A stretch of 64,000 nt of DNA from Monodelphis domestica (taxonomy: Eukaryota > Chordata > Mammalia > Didelphimorphia > Didelphidae): NCBI RefSeq assembly GCF_027887165.1, contig NC_077229.1, forward strand, positions 202,826,822 to 202,890,821, in the 5' to 3' direction. Under the pieces are notes generated by a model. It saw only the letters and a program-made list of their open reading frames with translations. It ran no database searches and had not been told where the DNA came from. The position numbers were made by a program, and so were the translations under genes. The first letter of the stretch is position 1, and the number at the start of each line of letters is the position of its first letter. This document shows positions 46,395-57,839 of the stretch, piece after piece.

Positions 46395-46893
46395 AATCCC
46401 ATCAGGAGCCCTCAGAGCTACTGAAAAGTCAGAAAACTCAGGGCCGGCAAAGGGGTTGCTCCGAAGAGCTTACCTTGAAAGTAACCTGGGCCAGTCTCCG
46501 GGCATTCAACACAGACTGTAGAGGAAGAAGGTTTTTGTTTGGTTGGTTGGTTGGTTTGGGGATCATTTGGCCCAAACCAGCTGAACTTAATCCCATCAGG
46601 AGCCCTCAGAACCCAGGGAGGCTAGAACCCCTCCCTACTTAAAGAGCAGGGTCTTTGGAAAGAACAGAAAAATCAGGGTGGGCATAGAGTTTGCTCCAAA
46701 GGGCATTCCTTAAAAGAAACCTGGGCCAGGCTCCAGGCATTCAACACAGATTGTGGAGGAGGAGGTTTTTTGCTTCAGGGCTCATTTGGCCCAAACCAGC
46801 TGAACAAAATCCCATCAGAAGCCCTCAGAGTCCAGGGAGGCCACAACCCCTCCCCCCTTAGAGAGCAGGGTCTTCTGAAAAAAACAGAAACCT
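46395..46893 (+). repeat. Tandem ~200-bp units in the first 5' UTR of L1-C
   Basis: The word aatcccatcag starts at 46395, 46589 and 46808 (spacings 194 and 219). Each start is followed by gccctcag..., then cagaaa...cag, 'tgctcc(g/a)aag', 'ttgaaag/ttaaaag', 'cctgggccag' and 'ggcattcaacacagattg/ctg'; the last unit is cut by the second 5' end. A more diverged unit probably precedes it from about 46195. A (GGTT)n stretch lies at 46540-46556. Confidence 0.8.
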
Positions 46894-46905
46894 AGAGGCA
46901 GAGTC

Positions 46906-46916
46906 AAGATGGCAGC
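46906..46916 (+). promoter_or_regulatory. YY1-like site, second 5' end of L1-C
   Basis: aagatggcagc within gagtcaagatggcagcc, again about a dozen bases from the inferred start of this second 5' end. Confidence 0.45.
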
Positions 46917-47236
46917 CTAGAAGGAGTATAGACCTGGCAGCCTGACCATAGCTTTGGAGATCCTCCATATTTACTCCAGCTGTCCAGGAAGTTTAAAACT
47001 CAGAGTAAACCCAGCCCAACTAAGCTGAATTCAATCCCGCCAAAAGTCTCCAGAACACAGGGAAGCCCAGGCTCCCCACCCATCCTCATTGACTACTGGA
47101 CTTTAAGCCAATCAAAAACCTCCAGAGGACAGGGAAGCTCAAACCCCCAACAACCCTCCCCCAGAGACTACACCAAGAGGTCTTCTGTTAAAGCTCCAAG
47201 AAGGGAGACTGATAGAAATCCCCAAAAAACTAAAAA

Positions 47237-48396
47237 ATGAGAGGAACAAGAGCACAGACAAATATGGGGAGAAAAGAAGGGGTGAATTTGAGCAAACAAC
47301 AGAAAAAGAAGAAAGAAACTATAATAGACAGCTACTACTCAGCAAATGAAACAGAGGGGGAGAGATCAGCAAATGATAAACTAGAAATCACAGCGAATTG
47401 GATACAGGCTGTGGAAGAACTAAAAACACAACTAAGAGAGGCTGAAGACAATTGGGAAAAGAACTTAAAAATTAAGATAAGTCATCTGGAAACAGAGGCA
47501 CTTGAACTAAAATGAGAAAATAGTGTCTTGAAAGCCAAAATCAACCAGCTAGAAAATGAGGCAAAAGAGATGAAAGATGAGGCAAAGGAGATGAATTACA
47601 AGGTAAAGAGGATGAAAGACGGTCTTCAAAGAAAATCAGACCAGAAGGAAAAAGACAACCAAAAAGCCAGAGATGAAATCCAATCTTTAAAAGCAGAATA
47701 AAACAACTGGAATCAAGTGACCTCACAAGGCAGCAGGACACTATAAAACAAAACAAAAAGAAAGAAAAAATTGAGGAAAATGTGAAGCATCTCATTCACA
47801 AAACAGACGACTTAGAAAATCGTTCAAGAAGAGACAATATAAGAATAATTGGACTACCAGAAGACCGTGACAAAAGAAAAAGCCTGGACATAATACTAAA
47901 GGAAATTATCCAGGAAAACTGTCCCGAGATCCTAGAACAGGAGGGGAAAGTGGAGATTGAAAGAATCCACAGATCACCCCCTGTATTTAATCCCCAACTG
48001 ACAACACCAAGAAATGCTATGGCCAAATTCAAAAACAATTAGATGAAAGAAAAGATATTACAAGCTGCCAAGAAGAAGCCATTCAGATACCATGGAAACA
48101 TGGTGAGGTTAACACAGAATCTGGCTGCATCCACACTGAAGGACCAAAAGGCATGGAATACGATATTCCGGAAAGCAAGGGAACTAGGTCTACAACCAAG
48201 AATAAAATACCCATCAAAACTGACTATATTCTTACAGGGGAAAGTATAGTCATTCAACACAACAGAAGAGTTCCAAGCATTCATAAATAAAAGACCAGAC
48301 CTGAACAGAAAATTTGATGCCCAACCACAGAACTCAAGAGATTCATCAAAAGGTAATTTAAAAAAGGGGGGAAAAACAAACAAACAAACAAAATAA
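47237..48396 (+). pseudogene. L1-C ORF1 (RNA-binding protein, divergent subfamily), broken
   Basis: The start at 47237 (MRGTRAQTNMGRKEG) begins a long heptad-rich coiled coil (about 47390-47760; e.g. AVEELKTQLREAEDNWEK) broken by a stop at 47513 and another near 47699. The conserved part resumes at 47782 (HLIHKTDDLENRSRRDNIRI split over the RRM start), with IIGLPEDRDKRKS and ENCPEILEQ. A stop lies at 48040, then the C-terminal domain (LAASTLKDQKAWNTIFRKAR). The coiled coil is longer and its sequence unlike that of the other two ORF1s, which is why I treat it as a separate subfamily. Confidence 0.9.
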
Positions 48397-49090
48397 CAAC
48401 AAAAAAATTTAAGAGACTCAATAAGTTAAAATGATATGTATCCCTATAAGAAAAGAGGTCATTGGTAACTCTTAAAAACTGTTGCTATCACCTGAGCAGC
48501 TAGAAGAATTACACTCAGAGGGAACACTGAAAAACTGTATAGGATGAAAGGACAAGACATAAATAGGTATATAGATATATGCATGCATAAATATATATAC
48601 ATATGTATGTATATATATACATGACTAGAGCTAAAAAAAAGAGGTTATGACTAGAAGAAATGGAAAAAGAAACAAATCGGTGTAAATTTATATGACACAA
48701 AGAAGCTCTTGGCAGGAGGGGGGAGAACATCGATACACTGGAAGGGTAAAGAGGTTGGAGATAGGAAATACTCAACTCTTACGTACTTTGAAACTGACCA
48801 AAAGAGGGAAGAACAACCCAATCCATTGGGGAAGAGAATAGATTTGCACCCTATAGGGGAGTAGAAGGGTAAAAATTGGACTGGTGGGGAGGGAAGAAAT
48901 ACAAGGGAGGGAGAGGGTGGGGGGAATTTTAAAAAGACTACAGTGGAAAATAAGGGAGGGAATAAGAAGGGAGCAGGGTAGAAAGGGAAGTAAAATAAAG
49001 AGGGGAATGGGGGGGACTGACTATAAACAAACATTGGTATAGAAGGAAATAGTGAAAGAAGAAAGGGCAGGACCAGGAGTAGAAATCAAA

Positions 49091-50760
49091 ATGCTGGGAA
49101 ATACACAGCTTGTAATCATAACTCTTAATGTGAATGGAATGAACTCACACATAAAGTGCAAACGAATAACAGAGTGGATTAGAATCCAAAACCCTACCAT
49201 ATGCTGTCTGCAAGAAACACACATGAGGAAGGTAGACACACATAGGGTGAAAGTAAGAGGGTGGAGCCAAATCTATTGGGCATCAAACGATAAAAAGAAG
49301 GGAGGAGTAGCAATCATGATATCGAACAAAGCCAAAGTAAAAATAAATCTAGTTAAAAGAGATAGGGAAGGTAATTACATCCTGATAAAAGGCAGTAGAG
49401 ACAACGAGGAAATATCTGTACCAAATATGTATGCATCAAATGGCAGAGCATCCAAATTTTTAAAGGAGAAACTAGAGGAGCTCAAGGATGAAATAGATAG
49501 AAAAACTATACTAGAGGGAGATCTGAACCTTCCCCTATCTGAACTAGATAAATCAAATAAAAAAATAAATAAGAAAGAGGTGAGAGAAGCAAATGAAATC
49601 TTAGAAAAATTAGAGTTAGTAGACATATGGAGAAAAATAAATAGGGACAAAAAGGAATACACCTTCTTTTCAGCAGTACATGGTACATTCCCAAAAATTG
49701 ACCATGTACTAGGGCACAAAATCATTACAAACAAGTGCAAAAGGGCAGAAATAATAAATGCAATCTTGTCAGACCACAATGCAATAAAAATAATAATTAC
49801 TAAGGGTACATGGACAGATAAATAAAAAATTAATTGGAAATTAAACATTATGATTCTTCAAAACCAGCTAGTTAAAGAACAAATCGTAGAAACAATTAAT
49901 AACTTCATTGAAGAAAATGACAATGGTGAGACATCCTTTCAAAACCTATGGGATGCAGTGAAAGCAGTACTCAGGGGGAAATTTATATCATTGAGTTCAT
50001 ATATAAACAAATTAAGAATGGCAGAGGTCAATGAATTGGGCATGCAAATTAAAAAACTAGAAAGTGAACAAATTAAAAACCCTCTGATGAAGACTAAGTT
50101 AGAGATCCTAAAAATCAAAGATGAAATTAATAAAATTGAAAGTCAAAGAACTATTGATTTAATAAATAAGATTAGAAGCTGGTACTTTGAAAAAGCAAAT
50201 AAAATTGACAAAGTACTAGTTAGTCTAATTAAAAAAAAAGGAAAGAAAAAAACCGAATTGACAGTATCCAAGATGAAAAGGGAGACTTCACCTCTAATGA
50301 AGAGGAAATCAAGGCAATCATTAAAAACTACTATGCCCAATTATATGGCAAAAATATGGCAATCTAAGTGATATGGATGAATACTTACAAAAATATAAAT
50401 TGCCTGGACTAAAAGAAGAAATAAATCACCTAAACAACTCCATATCAGAAAAAGATATTGAACAAGCCATCAAAGAACTCCCTAAGAAAAAATCCCCAGG
50501 TCCAGACGGATTCACAAATGATTTCTATCAGACATTCAAAGAACAGCTAACCCCAATACTATACAAACTATTTGACAGAATAAACCAAGAAGGGGTTCTA
50601 CCAAATTCTTTTTACGACACAAACATGGTATTGATCCCAAAGCCAGACAGATTAAAAACAGAGAAAGAAAACTATAGGCCAATCTCCCTAATGAATATAG
50701 ATGCAAAAATCTTAAATAGGATACTAGCAAAAAGACTCCAGCATGTCATAACAAGGGTTA
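49091..50760 (+). pseudogene. L1-C ORF2, endonuclease and N-terminal RT only
   Basis: The start at 49091 (MLGNTQLVIITLNVNGMNS) opens the best-preserved endonuclease in the window: 244 codons with CCLQETHMR, the GDLN motif (GDFN in many L1s) and the SDH motif (ILSDHNAIKI) all present. A TAA at 49823 interrupts. A second stretch (49850-50371) covers the linker, with a short deletion or frameshift near 50350. The RT start ([33 protein letters not shown]) runs to about 50760, where homology ends inside the RT. The palm FADD motif, thumb and C-terminal domain are absent. Confidence 0.92.
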
Positions 50761-51144
50761 TGACATAACAAGGAAGGAAAAGGAAATGATCTGTTTCCAA
50801 TTAACAATGTATGAAAATGACCAAATAAAATAATGTTTTAAAAACTAAAAAAAAAATACTAGTTTTCTGGAACTTTTGCTCAAGGATTTTGTAAATTTTA
50901 TTTCATTTTTTGGTATACAGTTAGTCTACCTTCTGTGCATATAATAAACCTCTTTTTCCATATCTCGTCATGTTAATAGTTATGAATGGAAGTAGTAACC
51001 ATCAACAACTCCTTGGACAATTTGTACCACAATTATATCTATGCTAAACCTTAGAGAGAAGAGGTAATTTTTATATTCATATAAAAGAGGGAAAAACCAA
51101 ATATTGATTAAGTACCCACTGTAGGTCAGACTCTGTGCTAAGTT

Positions 51145-51384
51145 TTTTAGAGGCAGCTGGCAGTATATTAAACGGAGTGTTGGGTCTAGAATCAAGAAGA
51201 ATTGTGTTCAGATCTGGCATTAGTCATTTAATGCAGATGTGACCTAAAAAAGTTTCTTACTTTTTGTGTTATCTCCATTTCCTGAACTATAAAATAGGGG
51301 TAGTAATAACATCTACCTGGAAGGAGTATTATTAGGATTAAATAACATTTTTTTAAAACTCACAACAGTATAAATGTTTATTCC

Positions 51385-51387
<3 letters not shown>
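51145..51387 (+). mobile_element. CORE-SINE, sense, diverged
   Basis: 'agaggcagctggcagtatattaaacgg', 'attgtgttcagatctgg', 'tttcctgaactataaaatagggg' and 'tattattaggattaaataac' appear in order. The microsatellite that follows sits at its tail. Confidence 0.65.
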
Positions 51388-51428
<41 letters not shown>

Positions 51429-51431
51429 CAC
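51388..51431 (+). repeat. (AC)n microsatellite
   Basis: About 44 bases of AC with one G interruption (cgcac) at 51422, immediately downstream of a SINE tail, a common birthplace of such arrays. Confidence 0.95.
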
Positions 51432-51432
51432 T

Positions 51433-51960
51433 TTATGAAGAGGATCAATGTCTTAATTAGATTTTAAGTGAGGCAGAGCTGTGCAAAGTCATTGGCTTCC
51501 CTCTCTCTTTCAGAATCCTCATACTCCAGTGCCAAGACAAAAGTCAGAAAGACTTGTGTTAGTCTAGGATGAAATGGATGGCCATGGCAACTTTGATATC
51601 TTACCAAGGTCTAAGTATGCCACAGCACCTGCTTCAACCACCTTCAGGGACATTAGAACAAATTGTTCTTATCCATCTATTCCATCAGGGAAAATCTTCA
51701 CATTCTTGGGGAATATGTCCCCCTAAATCACTGACAGCTTCTTGACTTATCAATGACCCTGTATTGAGTGTGCAGGGAGGACAAGTAGTTCAGATGTGAG
51801 GACTTTCTGAGCCCTTTTCAAGGTTACTCATCCACCGTTACTATCTATCTGTCACCCAACTCTCTCTTCAGGCTCCAAGAAGCTATAATATGCCTATAGA
51901 GCCAGCCACACACCCTGGTAAAAGCACTTGGCAGACAGGCTAAACCAGGATGAGAGATAC
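51433..51960 (+). repeat. RTE/SINE-like dispersed repeat, copy 2
   Basis: Same family and strand as 13040-13530; this copy is more complete. It starts with 'gaagaggatcaatgtc...gattttaagtgaggcagagc' and ends near 'ggcagacaggctaaacc'. The combination resembles a marsupial RTE-related repeat. Family assignment is from memory only. Confidence 0.5.
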
Positions 51961-52007
51961 ATATTTAGTTCTAGATCTAGACATAGATGTATATATACAC
52001 AGCTAGA

Positions 52008-52062
52008 GACAGACAGACCAATAGATAGACTGAAAGATAGACAGACAGATAGATAGACACAG
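52008..52062 (+). repeat. Imperfect GATA/GACA simple repeat
   Basis: Interleaved gaca and gata tetramers (e.g. gacagacagatagatagaca), about 55 bases, imperfect. Confidence 0.85.
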
Positions 52063-52699
52063 AGGAAGGAAAAGATATATGTGAGTAATTATGTACATAC
52101 ATTTAAAGAAGAAAAGGAGAGAATATATATGTGCTAAACACATGTTTTAAATTTAAATAACACTTTGCTCATAAGACTCTGAAGTAAGGAGTGTACCTAT
52201 GATCAGTTCTAGTTTACAGATAAGGCAACTGTGGCATAGTTTTGTTTAATCTAAAGTACCTCTGTGAGTATAAAAGCTGGTAGTCAAGACAACCTTAAAT
52301 AAGAAGCCCAGGGGGACCTGCAATTGACCAAAGTAAAATAATTTTGTGAAATTTCTTGATCCTAAGTGGTAAGGCTGGAGAATCAAGCAGTTGGAGTCCC
52401 TTTGTGATACTTCACAAAGTATGAAGACCATTGAAAGTTGAAATATAAGGGGAAACTCCTGTTTTGTCCAACTCCTATTTTAATTCACGGAAATGTTCCT
52501 TATAATGAAATTTTTAGTACTAAAAAAAAATGAATCATAAAAACTAAATGCTAACATACTATCACCCAGATCTATTTATTCTGCCAACTTGGCTCACAAT
52601 TATATATTTAAAATATAAATAAAGATAATGAATAAAAACAGATTCTCCACAATGTGTCAGTCTATAGGGAAATATTATACCAACAAAAGGATATCAATT
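52063..52699. other. Non-coding sequence with possible MIR fragment
   Basis: No gene. 'cagttctagtttacagataaggcaactgtgg' in broken form near 52205-52235 is probably part of an antisense MIR. Confidence 0.4.
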
Positions 52700-53010
52700 T
52701 AACAGAAGTGCTTATACTCTGTCATGAAAAGCTCCATTAGTTTTTCTTTGATAATTAGCAGTAAGTGCATTAAAAATTATTAGCCATAATGAAGCAAAGG
52801 GATTTTTTAAAAAGAGTTGAGCATGAATACTTATGGTGAGTAAATTAAATTGAAAAAGTCTTGATTGAGCAATATACACCTAATTTCACATAAAAATGCT
52901 GATTTCTCCCTTAAGATTAATTGTGGACTCCATTAATGTGAGCAAAATTTGATATGAATATAAATTTCATTAATATCAACATTAATCCAAAAAAATATTT
53001 CTGTGGCTTC
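52700..53010. other. AT-rich unique block, candidate conserved non-coding element
   Basis: Dense in homeodomain-like TAAT/ATTA words (gataattagcag, aaattattagcc, gattaattgtgg, ccattaatgtg) with no repeat landmarks. Could equally be ordinary AT-rich DNA. Inference only. Confidence 0.25.
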
Positions 53011-53249
53011 GATGACATGAATAAAACCATATGAACAGTGACACATACAAAGATACTTTTCCAAGGATATTATTTATTCAATACAACAATTAATCTTAGA
53101 TACATATATGCTAAATATTTGGAATAATTTGTCATTAAAAAGCAATATATGGAATTATGAACATGAGAAAAACTTGCATGACCTAGAGATAGAATGAACA
53201 AAATACAAATCTGGATATAATATACAGCTTATTTATAATAATATAAATG

Positions 53250-53530
53250 AAAAGATCCAAAATGGCAGCCACAAGCTAATAAATTACAATGTGCAATCTT
53301 GTTCCAAGAGGATATAAATGAAGCATTCCTCCCTCCTTTCAGGAAAGAAAGAGATGGGGAGGGGAGAGGGGATATAGGTATGCAATGTTGCATAAGTTGT
53401 TGAGTTGTTAGAGGTTTTTTCTTAACTATTTTTCTTTGCTAGGAGGGAAACTTCAATGAGGGGGAGGTGTTTTTAGAGAAATGACTCACAAAAAAACAGG
53501 AGGCTTCAATAAATCTTTTTAAAGGGAATT
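53250..53530 (+). repeat. Retroposon-like segment, unclassified
   Basis: Opens with 'gatccaaaatggcagcc' and has a G/A-rich middle (gagatggggaggggagaggg). It ends in 'gaggcttcaataaatcttt', a polyadenylation-like signal with an A/T-rich tail. The layout suggests the 3' end of a dispersed element; the family is not known to me. Confidence 0.3.
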
Positions 53531-53699
53531 AGAGAGAAAAGTAGTTTTTACTTGAGTATATGCTATCTACTATTTCTGTTCAATAGCCTAGTAAACTGTA
53601 CCCTTAAGAATTCCTAGTATTTTGGGGTACATGCTATGATTCTGTTTTAACAGCTGAATCTTTTGGGACTACATATCAGAGGAAGTATCCAGATATATA

Positions 53700-53880
53700 T
53701 AATCATAGATCTAGAGCTAGAAGGGACCTTAAAAATCATTGAGTCCAAACTCATCTTTCTACTGATGTGGAAAGGCAGGCCAGAGACACTGTGGCTGGCC
53801 CGTGGTCACACAGGAACAAATGGCATAATTAGGATTTAAATCTGGTCCCCTTGTTCCAAGATCTAATTATGACACTTAGG
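53700..53880 (-). repeat. MIR/THER-like SINE, antisense
   Basis: 'atagatctagagctagaaggg', 'catctttctactgatgtgg', 'tggtcacacaggaac' and 'gatttaaatctggtcccc' fit an antisense CORE-SINE. Old. Confidence 0.6.
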
Positions 53881-53989
53881 CAGACCCAGTATCTCTAGCC
53901 CAAGCACCACCCCACGGTGATAAATTACACTGGAGAAAGGTATGAGTGTGACAAGTGTTGTATATCATCATCCTGTAAATAAATTTCCT

Positions 53990-54260
53990 TTGAATGTCAA
54001 ACTTCAACCATTTAAGTGATGATGATTCACTCTGCAGGCTTCCATTGCTGAGATGGTCTCCATGTCACTTCTCCTCAGCAGAATCTTCGTTTTACATGAC
54101 ATTTTGATCTCCTGTTTCCCATGCTTGCAATGCCGGAGCTCCTCATCACTGACCTTTAGAATATATAGCTCCTTTGAAAACTTACCTCAATTACTATCTT
54201 CTATAAAGAGGACTTTCCTGAGCTTCCTGTTGCTATTATCATTCCATTCTAAATTATAGT
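53990..54260 (+). repeat. L2-like fragment
   Basis: 'gctcctttgaaaacttacctcaattac' and 'ctataaagaggactttcctgagc' resemble the L2 3' region. Low certainty on limits; the 68-codon frame here has no domain. Confidence 0.4.
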
Positions 54261-54819
54261 AGGGCCCCCTTATCCAAGGACTGGTTTTCTAGGATCAATC
54301 ACAAAGGACTGGAAGTTGGCCTGCAGAGTTCCTGAAGAAAGCACTGACAGCTATCAGCCCAGTGCTGGTCTCTTCTGTTTTCACTTTAACTTTTCCACTT
54401 TCATTTTGACTTTAATTTGAATATTCTTCTTGGGGGGAGAAGGGGGGTTAGGGGAAGCTGCTTGCGCTAATGGACAAGTCAGGAGAAAGAGCACATATAT
54501 TGGGTCAGCAAATACTTTTTTATAGCTTCAGTTTTGACCATCTATCAAAGGTCTTATAGTATATGTCCCATACCCTATGTACTATTTATTTTTATTTACT
54601 TCTTATATGTTGATTATGGATGGACTTTATAGGTTACCTAATCTAACTCCTTCATTTTATATAAAAGGAAACCAAGGAAATTAAGTGTCACATGTTGTAA
54701 TACACAAGTAAATTGTAGGTTTAGGATTGGAACCCAGGTCTTCTGATTTCAAGTGCAGTGTTGCTTTCATTGCACTGTATGGCTATCTTATCTCAATCCC
54801 TCCCTTCTCTAAATAACTT
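54261..54819. other. Non-coding sequence, mostly unassigned
   Basis: A G-rich stretch lies at 54430-54460. The part at 54640-54780 ('aaaggaaaccaagg...gaacccaggtcttctg') looks like another antisense MIR-type fragment. Nothing else recognised. Confidence 0.4.
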
Positions 54820-55115
54820 TGCATTGAATCTATACATATTGTTTCCTATCCTAAAAGAAATTCAGGGCAAAAACTGTTTTGTTCTTTTGTTAATACCAGT
54901 GCCTAGTACATATTAAAATAATAAAGGTTTAATCAATTCTGTTGAATTAATAAATCCTTCCAAATTGTTAACAATGTGATAAATTGTATTGGTAAATCTT
55001 GATCATTTAAAATATTTTAAAGGAAGCTTTTGTCTATACTGTATACACTTAGCACAGTGCCTGACACATGTGGTTAGGTGCTTAATAAATATTTATTGAT
55101 TAATTGATTTCACAA
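54820..55115 (+). repeat. L2-like 3' end fragments
   Basis: Two pieces, 'agggcaaaaactgttttg...accagtgcctagtacatatta' and 'cacttagcacagtgcctgacacatg...gcttaataaatatttattg', both carry the widespread L2-type 3' terminal pattern. Confidence 0.6.
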
Positions 55116-56379
55116 TAGGAAATGCAGTGGATTTATCCCTTATATCTTGATATGTTTAGAAAAGAGGAAAAAGAAAAGAAAAGAAAAAAGAAAAAGAAAA
55201 CAACCTTCATCCTAATCGTATTGATTTCTTCTAGTCAGGGGGTCAAGTCTAACTGCAGTATTATGTATCCCTTTGGTGTTTGGTCTGTGGGTTTAGAGAT
55301 CTGATAAGAATTACTTATCTAATTAGCCAAGCCTATAGTCACATTGCTAATGTTTCCTAGAGTATACCTCATAAAAGTCACAACTAAAGTTTACTATTCT
55401 AAGGATACAATGCATTCTCTTTATTTTAATTATAATATTTATTTTGGCAACTATGAATCTTTCCTTAATGGATTATATTTTGTGAACTGAATTGACAGCC
55501 ATTATTTCCATGTAGCAGTTACTAAATAGAGGTATAATGTTGCACACTAATATATTTGATGGCATTCATAGAGTTTTGTTGACATATATTCCCTGACTTT
55601 ATAGTCCAAAATAATGAAACCTCCTCTGAACCCCTTTAACATTTGTGGTCTGAAATATTCAAACTCATTCAATCAAACAGTGATTTGTATTATTTTACTG
55701 ATTTATATGTATAGATCTTATCTCCTCAACTAGATTGGAAATTCCATGATATCACAATACTAGTCTTTCTTTGCACAGTAAACACATTTTTCTTTCAAAG
55801 TTTTTAGGGATTCATAGTCTCTCAGAGGCTATTACTTAAACTATGCAAAACCATTTACACATTATCATCCTGTACAACCCTTATCCATGTTCTCCCATAA
55901 ATCCTCAGCAAGGTGACTAGTCCATGTGCTTGGGGCTTTCCTCTAGTTTTCTCGACATTGCATTAATATTAAATGACTGTGTGATCTGTGTATCAATTAT
56001 ACCTTGTTCCCATCATGTGATTAGCCTATCATTTTTTTCTGATATTCTTTTTCATGACCCTTCTGCAAAATTATTTACTGGTTATATGTTGCTGCTTTGT
56101 CATATCAACTGTATCTCTCCCTATTTTCTTTTTGATGATTTGCTTCTTAAGTTATTCAGTGAAGTATTATATTCTGTGGTTTGTACTCATATGGCATCAT
56201 GCATATCATAGTTTAGACATTACATGATTTTTTTTTACTACTGGGAAAGGTAGGCAACATTCTGAACACTTCTTTATTCCATTGAGAAATCTTTATAATG
56301 GGTATTTGCTTTGTTGACAGAGACCTGTAATCTGTCTGCAGTCAAAAGCATCTTCCCATCTTCATACATCAAAACAGCC
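55116..56379. other. Non-coding sequence with an A-rich tract
   Basis: AAAAG-type low complexity at 55157-55200, otherwise unassigned. The last ~130 bases before 56380 could be the 5' UTR of the retrocopied tubulin mRNA, but nothing proves it. Confidence 0.4.
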
Positions 56380-57790
56380 ATGCTGTAGTGAATCTCTATT
56401 CATGTGGGCCAGACTGGATTAAAGATGGATAATGCATGCTGGGAATCATATTGTTTATAGCAGAGTATTCAATTCAATGGTACCATGTATAGTGACAAGT
56501 CCCCAGGGTTGGTGATCATTTCTTCAATACTATCTTCAGTGACACTGAGGTTGGGTAAGCTTGTTCCTAGAAGACTCTTTATAGAATTGGAGCCAGCTGT
56601 GATTAACAAGATTCATATTGGCATCTCTAAACAACTGTTCCACCCTGAACAGCTGATGTCTGGAAATAAAGGTGTTACTAATAATTATGCCAGGGACAAT
56701 TATATAGCTGGGGAGGAAATAATTGATCTTGTATTGGAAAGTATCAGAAAAATATCAGTCCAATGCACAATACTACAGAAATTCCTGACATATCACAGCT
56801 TTGGGGGACAGCAGAGGTTCAGGTTACACCTCTCTGCTGATGCAAGAATTCCAAGCTAGAGGTTGCCATGTACCCAGTTCCACAGGTATCCAAAATTCTA
56901 GTAGAGTTCTATAACTCCACCTAACCATTCGTGCCACACTGGAACGCTTGGACTGTACCTTCATGGTTGACAATAAAGGAATGTATGATATCTAGCTCCA
57001 GAACCTGGACATCAAATGTCCCACCTAATTGCTCATTGGCCAGATTGTTTCCTTCATCACTGCCTCTCTGTACTTTGATGGTTATCTCAATGTAAACCTC
57101 ATAAAGTTCTAGAACAATCTGGTGCCTTATCCCCAAATCCACTTCTGCCTTGCAACCCTCTCACCCAGTATCTCTATTGAAAAGGCCTGTCATGAGTAGC
57201 TTTTTGTAGCAGAGATCTCCATTGACTGATCTGACCTCTCAAACCAAGTGGTAAAGTGTAACTCTTGTCATTGCAAATACTTGCCTTGTTTCATGGTCTA
57301 CAGAAGTGATGTGGTATCCAAGGATGTCAATTCTACAATTACCACAATCAAGACCAAGAAAACCATCCAGTTTGTAGACTGGTCTACCACTAGCTTCAAA
57401 TTTGAAAGGAATTACCAATCCACAAATATGCTACCTGATGAAAACCTGGCTTAGTATAGTGGGTAATATGATACTAAGTAACACAATTACCATTTCCAAA
57501 TCGTGGACCACTCTAGATCACAAGTTTTACCTCATGTACACAAAGCAGGCATCTATATACTGTTATGTGGATAAAGGCATGGATTAAGGAGAATTCTCTG
57601 AAGCGTGAGAAGATTTGGTTTCCCAATGCATAAGCATTCTGAGGAAGTAGGAGTCCATAGAAAGCAAAGTTGAAGGAGAGTAATTCTATAAGGCATCCAG
57701 CAATCAAAGCCATCTAGCCTTATCCATCTTTTGTATATTTCACTTTTCCTCTCACCCCCAAATAAAATCTTTTCCTAATTACAATAAAAA
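56380..57790 (+). pseudogene. TUBA1: Processed pseudogene of alpha-tubulin (TUBA1-like)
   Basis: Intronless copy of almost the whole 451-codon alpha-tubulin coding sequence. The start at 56380 aligns with codon 1; codons 3 and 4 are stops, but ISIHVGQ and NACWE are recognisable. A single frame holds from codon 36 (56485) with FIELEPAV, QLFHPEQL, NNYAR, EIIDLVLESIRK and YHSFGG, aside from a compensated frameshift near 56516-56560. Later frames keep PQVS, MVKC (57248), TIKTKKTIQFVDW, LDHKFYLMY and the C-terminal EGEFSEA. A 3' UTR follows with AATAAA at 57761-57766. TUBA1 rather than TUBA3, TUBA4 or TUBA8 is suggested by the remains of the acidic tail (EEVGV, VEGE) near 57640-57680. Many stops and indels: an old, non-functional retrocopy. 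Confidence 0.93.
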
Positions 57791-57839
57791 GAAGTCATTA
57801 CAACATTTTAGGACTTGATGCATTCAGCAAACAGGATCA

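Larger units (their letters stand above)
45931..50857 (+). mobile_element. L1 (L1-C) with two 5' ends in series and a truncated ORF2
   Basis: The element opens at 45931 with a 5' UTR closely related to that of the minus-strand L1 at 22.2-29.2 kb. At about 46894 a second, different L1 5' end begins (gcagagtcaagatggcagcc), followed by its own leader, ORF1 (47237-48396), a spacer, ORF2 (from 49091), then an abrupt jump near 50760 to a 3' UTR end with AATAAA (50823-50828) and an A tail. ORF1 and 5' leader B are of another subfamily than the other two large L1s. I found no TSD. Inactive. Confidence 0.88.
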
